Source of the DNA: Brevundimonas mediterranea
Lineage (GTDB): Bacteria > Pseudomonadota > Alphaproteobacteria > Caulobacterales > Caulobacteraceae
Assembly: GCF_014196125.1 (NCBI RefSeq)
Contig: NZ_JACIDA010000001.1
Span: 682,001-746,000, forward strand
Length of the DNA stretch: 64,000 bases
Direction of reading: 5' to 3'
Shown here: positions 47,473-57,153 of the stretch, piece after piece
How positions within the stretch are numbered: the first letter of the stretch is position 1
How the letters are laid out: each line of letters opens with the position of its first letter
The notes under the pieces: generated by a model
Databases searched by the model: none
The model's input: only the letters and a program-made list of their open reading frames with translations
What the model was told of the DNA's origin: nothing
Program-made: the position numbers and the translations under genes

Positions 47473-48677
47473 GGTGTTGCTTCCTGCCCGTAGGGCGCCA
47501 ACACGAGATCCCGGTTGACGATGACGCGCACGGGGAAACCCTGCCGGATGGTCAAAGTGGGTTTGATGTTGAGCTGGCGTTGCACGATCTGCTGGCCGGT
47601 TTGGCTGATCGAGTCCTGCGCGCTGTCGCGGATCGCGGCGGCGATGTCGTCCTCGTTGGAGTTGCGCCCGAGTTCCGCGCCGACGCCGAGCAGCGTCGAG
47701 AGCGCGGCCGCCCGGAAGAGTTGGCCCCAGTGAAAGTCGACCTCGTCCTCCAGACCGGAGAAGCCTTGCGCGTCGGCGCCCTGCTGGCGCTCGAGAACGA
47801 TGGACTGGCCGTCCGGCAGGATAATGCGGTTCCACACGAGCAGCACGCGGCTCTGCCCAAACGCGACCTGGCTGTCATACTGGCCGATCAGGCGGGAGCC
47901 CTGCGGGATCAGGAGGTGCCGTCCGGACGGGGTGTCATAGACATGCTCCGTGATCTGGGCGGTGATCTGGCCGGGAAGATCGGAGCGGATGCCGGTGATG
48001 AGCGCGGCCGCGATGACGCTCCCCGTCTGCACCACATAGGGGGATGCGGCCGGCACGAGCCGATCGGCCGAGACGGTGCGGCGATCGACCGGGCCGTTGA
48101 CGAAGGCGAGTTGGCGGTCCGTCGCGCTCGGCGTGGCCGGTTGCGGCGCGAGACCAAGGGCGGTGAGGTCGGGCATAGGCAGCGGATTGGCGCTCGGTGT
48201 GTCTCCAGGCATTGCCGGAACGGCGCGCGTTTCCGTGCCGGAAAAGAGACGGCTCAATCGCGCGGCCTCGATCTCCTGCAAGCGGCGCTGTTCTTCTGGG
48301 CTGATGCCGGGCGCCGGCATCGGGCCGGTAGCGGGCACCGGCTGTCCGCGATTCTGCGCGTCGAGGATCGGTCGGCCGAGATCGCCGGGCAACGGCGGAC
48401 CAAGCTGCGGGACGGCGCTGTAATCGCGCGGCAGGCCGGCGAGACCGTCCGCCGTGGTGCGGCTCTCGGTCGAGTAAAGCTCCTCGTTGCCGGGGTCGCC
48501 ATCGCCCGTCTGAAGCGCGTAGATCAGCGCCCCGGCGATGGCGATGCCCGAAACGCCGCCAAGGCCGATCAGCACCTTGCGGGACAGGCGTGTGACGCGC
48601 GGGCGCTCGGCCCGCAAGCGCAGGTCCGGCGTTGCGACGGCCGCGTCGTCGGTGCCGGCTTCCACCCCGTCCGTCAT
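47469..48677 (-). CDS. trbI: Conjugal transfer protein TrbI (VirB10-like)
   Basis: A 402-residue VirB10-family protein: cytoplasmic N-terminus, one transmembrane helix near residues 40-57 (VLIGLGGVSGIAIAGALIYAL), a Pro-rich periplasmic region, and the C-terminal TrbI/VirB10 beta-barrel domain (IPQGSRLIGQYDSQVAFGQSRVLLVWNRI). It spans both membranes in the type IV secretion core complex. The ATG at 48677 overlaps the trbG stop; longer open frames upstream belong to another gene. Confidence 0.93.
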   Translation of the reverse strand: MTDGVEAGTDDAAVATPDLRLRAERPRVTRLSRKVLIGLGGVSGIAIAGALIYALQTGDGDPGNEELYSTESRTTADGLAGLPRDYSAVPQLGPPLPGDLGRPILDAQNRGQPVPATGPMPAPGISPEEQRRLQEIEAARLSRLFSGTETRAVPAMPGDTPSANPLPMPDLTALGLAPQPATPSATDRQLAFVNGPVDRRTVSADRLVPAASPYVVQTGSVIAAALITGIRSDLPGQITAQITEHVYDTPSGRHLLIPQGSRLIGQYDSQVAFGQSRVLLVWNRIILPDGQSIVLERQQGADAQGFSGLEDEVDFHWGQLFRAAALSTLLGVGAELGRNSNEDDIAAAIRDSAQDSISQTGQQIVQRQLNIKPTLTIRQGFPVRVIVNRDLVLAPYGQEATP

Positions 48678-49750
48678 GAGCGCGGCCTTCCATCGGTTCG
48701 GATGATCCGGACACGCCGCGCGGAATTGCCGTCGCCGAGGCGCAATTCGGCGGCGGCGAACAGGCGGTCGACGACATAATAGTTCTGGCGGACGCGGTAG
48801 TTGACCAGCTCGGAATCCCCGCCCGCGCCGATGACGAAGAGCGGCGGCATCTCGCCCTGCCGGATACCGGACGGGAATTCGATATAGACCTTGGCGCCGT
48901 CGTCGAAGGCGCGCAGCGGCCGCCAGGCCGGCGTGCCGCCTTCGATCGCGTAGCGGAAGTTCAGCGCCGAGACGTCGACGCCCGAGGCTACTGGCTGGGC
49001 GGCCTGGGCCTGCGCGCTCTGGCGGCGTAGCGCGATGAGCTGATCCTGCGGATATTGCCACGATACGGACGCCATATAGGTGCGCTCGGTAGAGCGCAGC
49101 TCCATGTGGTAGGTGCGGCGATCGGTGTTGATGACGAGGTTGGTCATCAGGTCCGCGCGGGTGGGTTTGACCAGGATGTGAATCTGGCGCGTGGCGCCCG
49201 ATCCACTCTCGGTATCGCCGATGATCCAGCGCACGGTGTCGCCCGCTGCGACCGGGCCGGAGCCGACCAACTGCTCACCGGGCTGGAGCGCGATGTCGGT
49301 GATCTGGCCGACGGCGGTATAGACCTGATAGAGCGCGCCGCCCGTGTAGGGATAGACCTGCATGGCGTTGATGAAGCCGTCGCGCACCGGCTCGACGCGG
49401 GCTGCGACGTTGGCCTGATTGACCCGTGCCGTCGGCTCGCGCGGCTCGGCCGGCCGGCGCGATTCCTCGACCGGCTTCATCTGGCCGGGCAGCGGCAGGG
49501 GTCGCGGTAGTTCAATCACGGTGACGGGCGCCGGCGGATCGACGGTCTGCACGGCGGGCGCGGCGTTGTCGTAGTCGATGTCGGGTGGAATGAATTTGCT
49601 GGTCGCACACCCCGCAAGCGCGGTCGCCGACAGCAGCACGAACGGAAGAGCGGATTTACAGACAGCCGCCAACCCGCCTTTGCGGATCGCCGGAATGACG
49701 GTTGTCGGGCGAGCCGGGTTGCCGGCTTCGTTGAAAGACGGCAGGTTCAT
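48674..49750 (-). CDS. trbG: Conjugal transfer protein TrbG (VirB9-like)
   Basis: A 358-residue outer-membrane-associated lipoprotein of the VirB9 family. Signal and lipobox LSATALAGCA (Cys about 48). The C-terminal domain has YMASVSWQYPQDQL and the motif FRYAIEGGTPAWRPLRAFDDGAKVYIEFP, typical for TrbG/VirB9. It forms the outer-membrane core with TrbI. ATGA overlap with trbF; the start is the ATG at 49750. Confidence 0.93.
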   Translation of the reverse strand: MNLPSFNEAGNPARPTTVIPAIRKGGLAAVCKSALPFVLLSATALAGCATSKFIPPDIDYDNAAPAVQTVDPPAPVTVIELPRPLPLPGQMKPVEESRRPAEPREPTARVNQANVAARVEPVRDGFINAMQVYPYTGGALYQVYTAVGQITDIALQPGEQLVGSGPVAAGDTVRWIIGDTESGSGATRQIHILVKPTRADLMTNLVINTDRRTYHMELRSTERTYMASVSWQYPQDQLIALRRQSAQAQAAQPVASGVDVSALNFRYAIEGGTPAWRPLRAFDDGAKVYIEFPSGIRQGEMPPLFVIGAGGDSELVNYRVRQNYYVVDRLFAAAELRLGDGNSARRVRIIRTDGRPRS

Positions 49751-50430
49751 TGCCCCAGCTCCTTCGACCAGTTGATGGCGTTGATGTAGATTCCGAGCGG
49801 GTTCCGTCTCAGCCGCTCGGCATCGCGAGGCGGCTGGATGACGACGGTGAGGATCGCCGTCCACCGCTCTGTGGTGGCGAGCTGGCCGTTCTCGTAGCGG
49901 CGCTCGGTCCAGGCGACGCGGAACGAGTCCGGCGAGGCGCGGATGACGCTCGACACCTCGACGGCGATCTGCTGGCGGCCGACCCGCGTGAAGGGATCGT
50001 TGGCGCGGGCGTAGTCATTGAGCGCCATGGCGCCGCGATCGGTCGTGAACTCATAGGCCCTGAGCCAATTCTGGCGCACGATGATCGGATCGGCCGGGAT
50101 CGAGCGGACCTGCTCGATGAAACGGCTGAGATGGAAGGCGACCTGCGGATCGGTCGGGCGATAGTCGGCTTGCGCCGGCGCGACGGCCTGGGCTTCGCCG
50201 AGCCGGTCGACCTGTACTACCCAGGGGACGACGGTTCCCCGCGCCGATTGCCAGACCAGCGCGCCCGCGAAGCCGCCGGCGAGCAGGAGCGAGCCGAAGG
50301 CCGCTAGCCGCCAGTTCTTCGCCTGGACGCGGGCGGAACCGATCCGTTCGTCCCAGAGCTGGGCGGCCTTCTGATAAGGGGTTTCGGGATCGGGCGTTTT
50401 GCCGTAGCGGATGGACGGGCGTTTGAACAT
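49747..50430 (-). CDS. trbF: Conjugal transfer protein TrbF (VirB8-like)
   Basis: A 227-residue bitopic inner-membrane protein of the VirB8 family. The N-terminal motif KTPDPETPYQKAAQLWDERIGSA is diagnostic of TrbF; one transmembrane helix lies near residues 45-62; the periplasmic domain ends LRRNPLGIYINAINWSKELG. It nucleates type IV secretion assembly. The ATG at 50430 overlaps the trbL stop by one base (TGATG). Confidence 0.93.
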   Translation of the reverse strand: MFKRPSIRYGKTPDPETPYQKAAQLWDERIGSARVQAKNWRLAAFGSLLLAGGFAGALVWQSARGTVVPWVVQVDRLGEAQAVAPAQADYRPTDPQVAFHLSRFIEQVRSIPADPIIVRQNWLRAYEFTTDRGAMALNDYARANDPFTRVGRQQIAVEVSSVIRASPDSFRVAWTERRYENGQLATTERWTAILTVVIQPPRDAERLRRNPLGIYINAINWSKELGQ

Positions 50431-51788
50431 CAGCGGTCGCTTTCGGAGAGGTTGATGGAGGAGCCGCCGCCATGGCTGTCGCCGGAGCGGATGGCGTGGC
50501 CGACGGTCATTGCGCCGTGGCTCAGTGTCTGGGAGCGCTTCATGCGCTTGGCCCATGCAGGCGGGCCGTCGGAGGGTGCCGTTGACGAAGCGCCGGCAGC
50601 CTCAGTGCCGCCGCCGATCGTGCCCTGGGTCGAGGAGCCGCCGGTGGCGACAAAGGCGGCGGCGCCGCCTTTGTCGAAGCTCTGCTTCATCGACCCGGCG
50701 GCTCGGGACATGGCATTCTTGACGGGCTGCGCCGCCGCGCCGGCACCCGCTCTGGCGACACCGCCGAGGCCGGAGGCGACGCCCGCCGCGCCGGATTGGC
50801 CGGCGGAGGCGAGGCTGTAGGAAGTTGCTGCCCCGCCTGCCATCGCCGCGCCACCACGGGCAGCGGCAGCTCCTCCGGACAGCGCGGCAGCGCCGCCGCG
50901 CAGCGCCATCCCCCCGGCCGCGCCGCCCGCCATCATCGCGCCGCCGACGGCAAGACCCGTGCCGACGGCCGCGCCGGCGCCAAGTTGAGGGCCGCCGGAG
51001 ACGAGGCCGTTGGCGATGCCGGGACCGAAGATGCCGAGGCCGAGAAGGGAAAGTGCTGCCAGCACGATCGCCATGGCGTCGTCGATGGACGGCTGGTTGC
51101 CGCCGAAGCCTTGGGTGAATTCGGCAAACAGCGTCGAGCCGATACCGATGATCACGGCGAGCACCAGCACCTTGATGCCCGACGAGATGACGTTGCCCAG
51201 CACCTTCTCCGCCATGAAGGCGGATTTGCCGAACAGGCCGAAGGGGATGAGCACGAAACCGGCGAGCGTCGTCAGCTTGAACTCGATCAAGGTGACGAAG
51301 AGCTGGATGGCAAGGATGAAGAAGGCCAGCAGCACCAGCACCCAGGCGAGCAGCAGGCACGCGATCTGGATGAAGTTCTCGAAAAAGGCGATGGGGCCGA
51401 GGAGATCGGATATGGCGGCAAGCAGCGGCCGGCCTGCATCGAGCCCGGTCTGGGCGACGCGACCCGGACGCATGAGGTCGGCTGTGGTGAAGCCGGTACC
51501 GCTCGCCTGAAGTCCAAGGCCGGCGAAGCTCTCGAAGATGATCTGGGCGAGATTGTTCCAGTTGCCGATGATGTAGGCGAAGACGCCGACGAACAGGGTC
51601 TTCTTGACCAGCCGCGCGAGGATGTCGTCGTCGGCGCCCCACGACCAGAACAGGGCGGCGAGCGTCACGTCGATGACGATCAACGTCGTGGCGATGAACG
51701 CCACCTCGCCGCTTAGCAGGCCGAAGCCGCTGTCAATGTAGCGGGTGAAGACCTCCAGAAATCGGTCTATGACGCCGGTGCCGCCCAT
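50430..51788 (-). CDS. trbL: Conjugal transfer protein TrbL (VirB6-like)
   Basis: A 452-residue polytopic protein: about 6 helices between residues 30 and 260, then a Gly/Ala/Met-rich low-complexity tail (about 265-400) and a charged end. TrbL is the VirB6-type inner-membrane channel component. The segment LTTLAGFVLIPFGLFGKSAFMAEKVLGNVISSGIKVLVLAVI is a family hallmark. The start is ATG 51788, with trbK ending 4 bases upstream. Confidence 0.92.
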   Translation of the reverse strand: MGGTGVIDRFLEVFTRYIDSGFGLLSGEVAFIATTLIVIDVTLAALFWSWGADDDILARLVKKTLFVGVFAYIIGNWNNLAQIIFESFAGLGLQASGTGFTTADLMRPGRVAQTGLDAGRPLLAAISDLLGPIAFFENFIQIACLLLAWVLVLLAFFILAIQLFVTLIEFKLTTLAGFVLIPFGLFGKSAFMAEKVLGNVISSGIKVLVLAVIIGIGSTLFAEFTQGFGGNQPSIDDAMAIVLAALSLLGLGIFGPGIANGLVSGGPQLGAGAAVGTGLAVGGAMMAGGAAGGMALRGGAAALSGGAAAARGGAAMAGGAATSYSLASAGQSGAAGVASGLGGVARAGAGAAAQPVKNAMSRAAGSMKQSFDKGGAAAFVATGGSSTQGTIGGGTEAAGASSTAPSDGPPAWAKRMKRSQTLSHGAMTVGHAIRSGDSHGGGSSINLSESDR

Positions 51789-51792
51789 GATG

Positions 51793-52179
51793 CTATCGAA
51801 CCTCGTCGGCTTGCGGCGTGATCACAGGCGCGGTTTCCTTGCGGATGGGATCATCGTCAGCCGCCGTGGTCGCTGAACGGGGCGGATACGGCACGGCGGG
51901 CAAGCGCTCAGCGGGACGAGCGCCGGGTGCGAGGAAGCGCCGACGGTTCTCGGCCCAGGCGCGCATACAGGCCGGGTCGCTGGTCGCCGCCTCGCCGAGG
52001 GCCTGGCAGCGGATCAGATCGACACGCAGCGGATCGGCGACCGCCGCTTCCGCAGGGGGCGTAACCACGGATCGCGGCGGCGGGGCGTCGTCCTGGCGCG
52101 TCAGCTCGATCGCCGTCGCCGTCAGGGCGAAGGCGACGAAGACCACAGCGGCGAGGCGGGCGAGCATTTTTCCGTCCAT
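51793..52179 (-). CDS. trbK: TrbK-type entry exclusion protein
   Basis: A 128-residue protein with one N-terminal transmembrane helix (MLARLAAVVFVAFALTATAIEL) and the typical motif RCQALGEAATSDPACMRAWAENRRRFL of the alternative TrbK group. Such proteins are proposed to block redundant entry of the same element (entry exclusion). It sits between trbJ and trbL, as in other Trb operons. The ATG at 52179 is used; a longer frame upstream adds a non-conserved start. Confidence 0.82.
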   Translation of the reverse strand: MDGKMLARLAAVVFVAFALTATAIELTRQDDAPPPRSVVTPPAEAAVADPLRVDLIRCQALGEAATSDPACMRAWAENRRRFLAPGARPAERLPAVPYPPRSATTAADDDPIRKETAPVITPQADEVR

Positions 52180-52189
52180 CGGCCTGGCC

Positions 52190-52957
52190 TCAGTTCCCGT
52201 TCGGGAACATCCGGGCATTGCCGGGCTGATAAGGCGTCCCCGGCGTCAGGAAGCGGCGACGCTGCTCGCGGCCCTGTTCGGCCGCGGCGGCCCGCTCTGC
52301 TGCGGACAGGGCGTCGGCGCGGCCGTTCGCCGCCACGACGGCGGTGAGATCGGCGAGCTGCTGCGCTTGCAGCGCCAGAAGCTGGTTGCCGGCCTGCGTC
52401 GCCTGAAGCGCGCCCGTTGCGCCCTGGCTCTGGCCGATCAGCGCCGACATCTCGGCGCGGTTGGTGTCGATGTTACCGACGACACCCGCCTGCACACGCA
52501 TGGCATCTTGAAGGCCGCCGACCGTATTCTGCCAGCGCTCGCGGGCGCCCGCGATCAGTTCCTGATCGGAGGCCGAGAGCGAGGCGCTGCCGTAAGTCGT
52601 CTGGAAAGCGCGATCGATTTGCTGGACGTCGAAGGCGATGCGCTGCGCCTGCGTGAGAAGCTGCTGCGTGCGCTGGACCGATTGCTGCAATTGCTGAAGC
52701 GAGGAATGCGGCAGGCTGGCGAGGTTGCGGGCCTGGTTGATCAGCGACTGCGCCTCGTTCTGCAGCGAGGTGATCTGGTTGTTGACCTGTTGGAGCGCCC
52801 GCGTCGCCGACAGCACGTTCTGGACGTAGTTGGTCGGGTCATAGACGATCCATTGCGCCGATGCCGGCTGGATCATTATGGGCGACAGGCTGAGCGGGAG
52901 AGCGAGCACGGTTGCGGTGAGCAACGCCGTGCGCGAGCGGGAACGGATATGGGTCAT
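52190..52957 (-). CDS. trbJ: Conjugal transfer protein TrbJ (VirB5-like)
   Basis: A 255-residue secreted protein with a signal peptide (residues 1-34, ending PASA), then a long alpha-helical coiled-coil region rich in Gln/Leu/Asn (VQNVLSATRALQQVNNQITSLQNEAQSLI). TrbJ/VirB5 proteins are minor pilus components. The ATG overlaps the trbE stop (ATGA). Confidence 0.9.
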   Translation of the reverse strand: MTHIRSRSRTALLTATVLALPLSLSPIMIQPASAQWIVYDPTNYVQNVLSATRALQQVNNQITSLQNEAQSLINQARNLASLPHSSLQQLQQSVQRTQQLLTQAQRIAFDVQQIDRAFQTTYGSASLSASDQELIAGARERWQNTVGGLQDAMRVQAGVVGNIDTNRAEMSALIGQSQGATGALQATQAGNQLLALQAQQLADLTAVVAANGRADALSAAERAAAAEQGREQRRRFLTPGTPYQPGNARMFPNGN

Positions 52958-55410
52958 GGCCTGGACTCCTGGTTGGTTTGGGGGATGACGTTGGTGAGGT
53001 CGGGGACGAGATCGGCCGCCCAGCCGAGCGAACATTCGGCGAGCCAGGCTTCGACGAAATTGTCGCGGCCGACAGCGCCGAGCACCCTGTCGATCGCCAG
53101 GTGGTGGCGCTTGGACGAGGCCGCGCAGAAGGCGAGCGCGATGTGGCCCAGGCCCAGCTCGAAGAGACGGTTGCCGCGCCGCGACTGGCAGTAATAGTCG
53201 CGTTGCGGCGTCGCCCGCGCGATGATTTCGATCTGGCGATCGTTGAGGCCGAAGCGGCGATAGATCGCGGTGATCTGCGGCTCGATGGAGCGTTCGTTGG
53301 GCAGGAAAATGCGCGTCGGGCAGCTCTCGACGATCGCCGGCGCGATGCTGCTGTTGTCGATGTCCGACAGGCTCTGGGTCGCGAAGACGACGCTGGCGTT
53401 CTTCTTCCTGAGCGTCTTCAGCCATTCGCGCAGTTGCTGCGCGAAGGCCGGATCGTCGAGGACCAGCCAGCCCTCGTCAATGATGAGCAGCGTCGGCCGG
53501 CCGTCCAGCCTGCCCTCGATGCGATGGAACAGGTAGGTGAGCACGGCCGGCGCGGCGCCCGCGCCGATCAGGCCCTCAGTCTCGAACGCCTGCACGCTGG
53601 ATCGGCCGAGCTGCTCGGATTCAGCATCGAGCAGCCGGCCGAAGGGACCGCCGACGCAATAGGGTTGCAACGCCTGCTTGAGCGGGGCGGATTGCAACAG
53701 GACCGCGAGGCCCGTCAGCGTCCGCTCAGTGACTGGCGATGAAGCGAGCGAGGTCAGCGCCGACCAGATATGCTCCTTGGCGATCGGGTCGACGGTGACG
53801 CCTTCGCGCGCCAGGATGCCGACGATCCAATCGGCGGCCCAGGCCCGTTCGGGCGTCTCATGGATGCGGGCGAGCGGCTGAAGCGAGACGGAGGTGTCCG
53901 ACCCTTCCGTCAGGCCGCCGCCGAGATCGTGCCAGTCGCCGCCACAAGCGATCGCGGCCGCCCGGATCGAGCCGCCGAAATCGAAGGCGAAGACCTGGGA
54001 GCCCTCGTAGCGGCGGAACTGGAGCGCCATCAGCGCCAGCAGTACCGATTTGCCGGCGCCGGTCGGGCCGACGATCAGCGTGTGCCCGACATCGCCGACA
54101 TGAAGGGAAAACCGGAACGGGGTCGAGCCTTCGGTCCGGCCGAAGAGCAGTGGGGGCGCTGCAAGATGCTCGTCCCGTTCCGGCCCCGCCCACACCGCCG
54201 AAAGCGGGATCATGTGGGCGAGATTGAGGGTGGAGACCGGCGGTTGCCGGACATTGGCGTAGAGGTGCCCCGGCACGCTGCCGAGCCAGGCTTCGATGGC
54301 GTTGACGCCCTCGGTGACGCAGGTGAAGTCGCGGCCCTGGATGATTTTTTCGACGAGGCGCAGCTTCTCGGCCGCGATGCCGGGATCGTCATCCCAGACC
54401 GTCACCGTGGCGGTGACGAAGGCTTGGCCCACATCGTCGGCGCCCAGCTCCTGCAAGGCGAGATCGGCGTCGGCCGCCTTGTTGGCGGCGTCGCTGTCGA
54501 GCAGCGCCGACGCCTCGTTGGTCATGATCTCCTTGAGGATGGCGGCGATCGACTTGCGCTTGGCGAACCACTGCCGCCGGATCTTGGTCAACAGCTTCAC
54601 CGCCTCGGTCTTGTCGAGCAGGATCGCCCGCGTCGACCAGCGATAGGGGAAGGCGAGCCGGTTCAGTTCGTCGAGGATGCCGGGAAAGGTCAGGGTCGGG
54701 AATCCGACCACGGTCAGCGTGCGCAGATGCGCGCGGCCCAGGCGCGGTTCGAGACCGCCGGTCAGCGGCTCGTCGGCCAGGAGGCTGTCCAGATACATCG
54801 GGATCTCGGGGACGCGGACGTTCTGGCGCTTGGTCGAAACGGTCGAATGCAGGTAGGTCAGCGTCGCGCCGTCATCGAGCCACTCGGCCTCGGGCATGAA
54901 CCCTTCAACGAGCTGGAGCACTCGGGTCGTGCGGTCGATGAAGCCGCGTAACACTTCCCAGGCATCGACACCGGATACTGCCTTGCCCTCGTAGAGCCAG
55001 CTTTCGGCGCGGGCGGCATCCTCGGGCGGCGGCATCCAGACGAAGGTGAGATAGTAGCGGCTCTCGAAATGGACGCCGGCTTCCTCGAACTGCTCGCGGC
55101 GCTCGATATCGATCAGCGCCGAGACCGAATCCGCAAACATGCTCGCCGGATAGGTCGTGGCCGGATCGCGCTGCGCCTCGACGAAGATCGCCCAGCCGGA
55201 ACCGAGACGGCGCAACGCATTGTTGAGGCGCGCGGTCGTGCCGACCAGCTCGGCGGGCGTTGCGCTGTCCAGATCGGGACCGCGGAACCGCGCCGTCCGC
55301 TGGAAACTGCTATCCTTGTTGAGGACGACGCCCCGCGCCACCAGCGCGGCCCAGGGCAGGAAGTCGGCGAGGCCGGCGGTGCGATTGCGATATTCGGCGA
55401 GGTTCATCAT
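52954..55410 (-). CDS. trbE: Conjugal transfer ATPase TrbE (VirB4-like)
   Basis: An 818-residue VirB4-family ATPase that powers pilus assembly at the inner membrane. N-terminal CagE/TrbE domain (about 180-390). C-terminal RecA-like domain with Walker A GPTGAGKSVLLALMALQF (about 465) and Walker B TLLIIDEGWLVLDDPAF (about 645), then FATQSLSDI. The ATG at 55410 is followed by a second ATG; GAGG lies 8 bases upstream. Longer in-frame sequence upstream overlaps trbD in another frame and is rejected. Confidence 0.94.
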   Translation of the reverse strand: MMNLAEYRNRTAGLADFLPWAALVARGVVLNKDSSFQRTARFRGPDLDSATPAELVGTTARLNNALRRLGSGWAIFVEAQRDPATTYPASMFADSVSALIDIERREQFEEAGVHFESRYYLTFVWMPPPEDAARAESWLYEGKAVSGVDAWEVLRGFIDRTTRVLQLVEGFMPEAEWLDDGATLTYLHSTVSTKRQNVRVPEIPMYLDSLLADEPLTGGLEPRLGRAHLRTLTVVGFPTLTFPGILDELNRLAFPYRWSTRAILLDKTEAVKLLTKIRRQWFAKRKSIAAILKEIMTNEASALLDSDAANKAADADLALQELGADDVGQAFVTATVTVWDDDPGIAAEKLRLVEKIIQGRDFTCVTEGVNAIEAWLGSVPGHLYANVRQPPVSTLNLAHMIPLSAVWAGPERDEHLAAPPLLFGRTEGSTPFRFSLHVGDVGHTLIVGPTGAGKSVLLALMALQFRRYEGSQVFAFDFGGSIRAAAIACGGDWHDLGGGLTEGSDTSVSLQPLARIHETPERAWAADWIVGILAREGVTVDPIAKEHIWSALTSLASSPVTERTLTGLAVLLQSAPLKQALQPYCVGGPFGRLLDAESEQLGRSSVQAFETEGLIGAGAAPAVLTYLFHRIEGRLDGRPTLLIIDEGWLVLDDPAFAQQLREWLKTLRKKNASVVFATQSLSDIDNSSIAPAIVESCPTRIFLPNERSIEPQITAIYRRFGLNDRQIEIIARATPQRDYYCQSRRGNRLFELGLGHIALAFCAASSKRHHLAIDRVLGAVGRDNFVEAWLAECSLGWAADLVPDLTNVIPQTNQESRP

Positions 55411-55420
55411 GGCTCGAACC

Positions 55421-55699
55421 TCACGCGCGCAAGAACGGCGGATAGCGCAGATGCCGGCGCACCACGTCGACGAACTGGGGATCACGCTTGGCCGCCCAGA
55501 CGGCGGCGGCGTGGCCGACGATCCACACGACGAGGCCAACCAGCCAGAGCCGAAGACCGAGCGCCACAGCGGCCGCGAGGGTGCCGTTGGCGATGGCGAT
55601 GGCGCGCGGGGCACCGCCGAGCAGGATCGGATCGGTCAGCGCCCGATGCACGGGCGCGAAGAAGCCCGGAACATCCCCGTTGTCGGTCAGGCCCGCCAT
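55421..55699 (-). CDS. trbD: Conjugal transfer protein TrbD (VirB3-like)
   Basis: A 92-residue inner-membrane protein with two hydrophobic helices (about residues 31-46 and 50-66). The family opening is GFFAPVHRALTDPILLGGAPRAIAIANGTLAAAV and the end DPQFVDVVRRHLRYPPFL. It works with TrbE in the transfer apparatus. The start is the ATG at 55699, which overlaps the trbC stop by one base (TGATG). Confidence 0.92.
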   Translation of the reverse strand: MAGLTDNGDVPGFFAPVHRALTDPILLGGAPRAIAIANGTLAAAVALGLRLWLVGLVVWIVGHAAAVWAAKRDPQFVDVVRRHLRYPPFLRA

Positions 55700-56031
55700 C
55701 AGATGAGCGCTCCGCCGCCGAAGGAGAAGAACGACAGGAAGAAGGAACTGGCCGCGAAGGCGATCGACAGACCGAACACGATCTGGATCAGCTTGCGGGC
55801 GCCGCCCGAGGTGTCGCCGAAGGCGAGCGTCAGGCCGGTGATGATGATGATCATCACGGCGATGATCTTGGCGACCGGCCCTTCGATGGATTCGAGGATC
55901 GACTGAAGCGGCGCTTCCCAAGGCATGGAAGAGCCGGAGGCATGGGCGGCAGGCGCCATGACGAGTGCGAGGACGGTGGCGGAAGCGGCCGTCGCGATCT
56001 GGCGGCGGAAGCGTGAAGCGTTGCGGATCAT
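55699..56031 (-). CDS. trbC: Conjugal transfer pilin TrbC (VirB2-like)
   Basis: A 110-residue prepilin: signal peptide about 1-32 (ending AAHASG), then two hydrophobic stretches (IIAVMIIIITGLTLAFG and IQIVFGLSIAFAASSFFLSFF) separated by a short loop. In RP4 the TrbC pilin is cyclised; whether that holds here is unknown. The ATG overlaps the trbB stop (ATGA). Confidence 0.91.
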   Translation of the reverse strand: MIRNASRFRRQIATAASATVLALVMAPAAHASGSSMPWEAPLQSILESIEGPVAKIIAVMIIIITGLTLAFGDTSGGARKLIQIVFGLSIAFAASSFFLSFFSFGGGALI

Positions 56032-57008
56032 GATCGATCTCCATGGTCTGAGCTTGCGGGGGTGATGGCGTAATCGCCGGTCGGGCCGAGGCCCTCGACG
56101 CGGACGAGTTCGACGAGGCGGCGCAGCGATCCGCGGCCGGCGAGAACGGCGACGAGATCGATCGTCTCGGCGATCAGGGCGCGGGGCACGGTGACGACGA
56201 CTTCCTGAATGAGCTGCTCCATGCGGCGCAGCGCCCCAATGGCGGTGCCGGCATGGATGGTGCCGATGCCGCCCGGATGCCCCGTTCCCCAGGCTTTCAG
56301 GAGGTCGAGCGCTTCCGAGCCGCGCACCTCGCCGATCGGGATGCGGTCGGGGCGCAGGCGCAGCGAGGAGCGAACCAGATCGGAGAGCGAGGCGACGCCA
56401 TCCTTGGTGCGCAGCGCCACGAGATTCGGCGCCGTGCATTGCAGTTCGCGCGTATCCTCGATCAGCACAACGCGATCGGCGGTCTTGGCGACTTCGGCGA
56501 GCAGTGCATTGGTGAGCGTGGTCTTGCCGGTCGAGGTGCCACCGGCGACGAGGATGTTTTTCCGTTCGGCGACGGCGATACGCAGCGTCTCGGCTTGTCC
56601 GGCGTTCATGATGCCGGCGGCGACATAATCGTCGAGGGTGAAGACCGCGACGGCCGGCTTGCGGATGGCGAAGGTAGGCGCTGCAACGACGGGCGGCAGC
56701 AAGCCCTCGAACCGCTCGCCCGTTTCGGGCAGTTCGGCGGAGACACGCGGGGAACCAGAATGGACCTCGGCACCGACATGATGAGCGACGAGCCGGACGA
56801 TGCGCTCGCCGTCAGCGGGCGACAGCCGTTCACCCGTATCGGAAAGCCCTTCGGAAAGACGGTCGATCCAGAGCCGGCCGTCGGGGTTCAGCATCACCTC
56901 GACGACGGCGGGGTCTTCCAGAAACCTCGCGATCGCGGGGCCGAGCGCGGTCCGCAACATGCGCGTTCCGCGTGATATGGCCTCTGCCCTGGACGTCGCG
57001 CCTGCCAT
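56028..57008 (-). CDS. trbB: Conjugal transfer ATPase TrbB (VirB11-like)
   Basis: A 326-residue hexameric secretion ATPase of the VirB11/PulE family. Walker [10 protein letters not shown] (residues 156-164), [11 protein letters not shown] and the His-box motif [11 protein letters not shown]. It energises pilus biogenesis at the inner-membrane face. A 145-base gap separates it from the CopG-like gene upstream, which might hold an internal promoter. First gene of the trb array proper. Confidence 0.95.
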   Translation of the reverse strand: MAGATSRAEAISRGTRMLRTALGPAIARFLEDPAVVEVMLNPDGRLWIDRLSEGLSDTGERLSPADGERIVRLVAHHVGAEVHSGSPRVSAELPETGERFEGLLPPVVAAPTFAIRKPAVAVFTLDDYVAAGIMNAGQAETLRIAVAERKNILVAGGTSTGKTTLTNALLAEVAKTADRVVLIEDTRELQCTAPNLVALRTKDGVASLSDLVRSSLRLRPDRIPIGEVRGSEALDLLKAWGTGHPGGIGTIHAGTAIGALRRMEQLIQEVVVTVPRALIAETIDLVAVLAGRGSLRRLVELVRVEGLGPTGDYAITPASSDHGDRS

Positions 57009-57153
57009 GAAAACCCCGATCCGGGACCGGCGGCGTCAGTGCCTCCAGTCGTCGGGGTTGATTAGAAGAGGCGGGAATTGGGGCGTTGCAACAACCGTGC
57101 TGTGGTCGTCGCGCCATAGCGAAGAAAAGGCGGCTATCGGCGGAACCGCAACT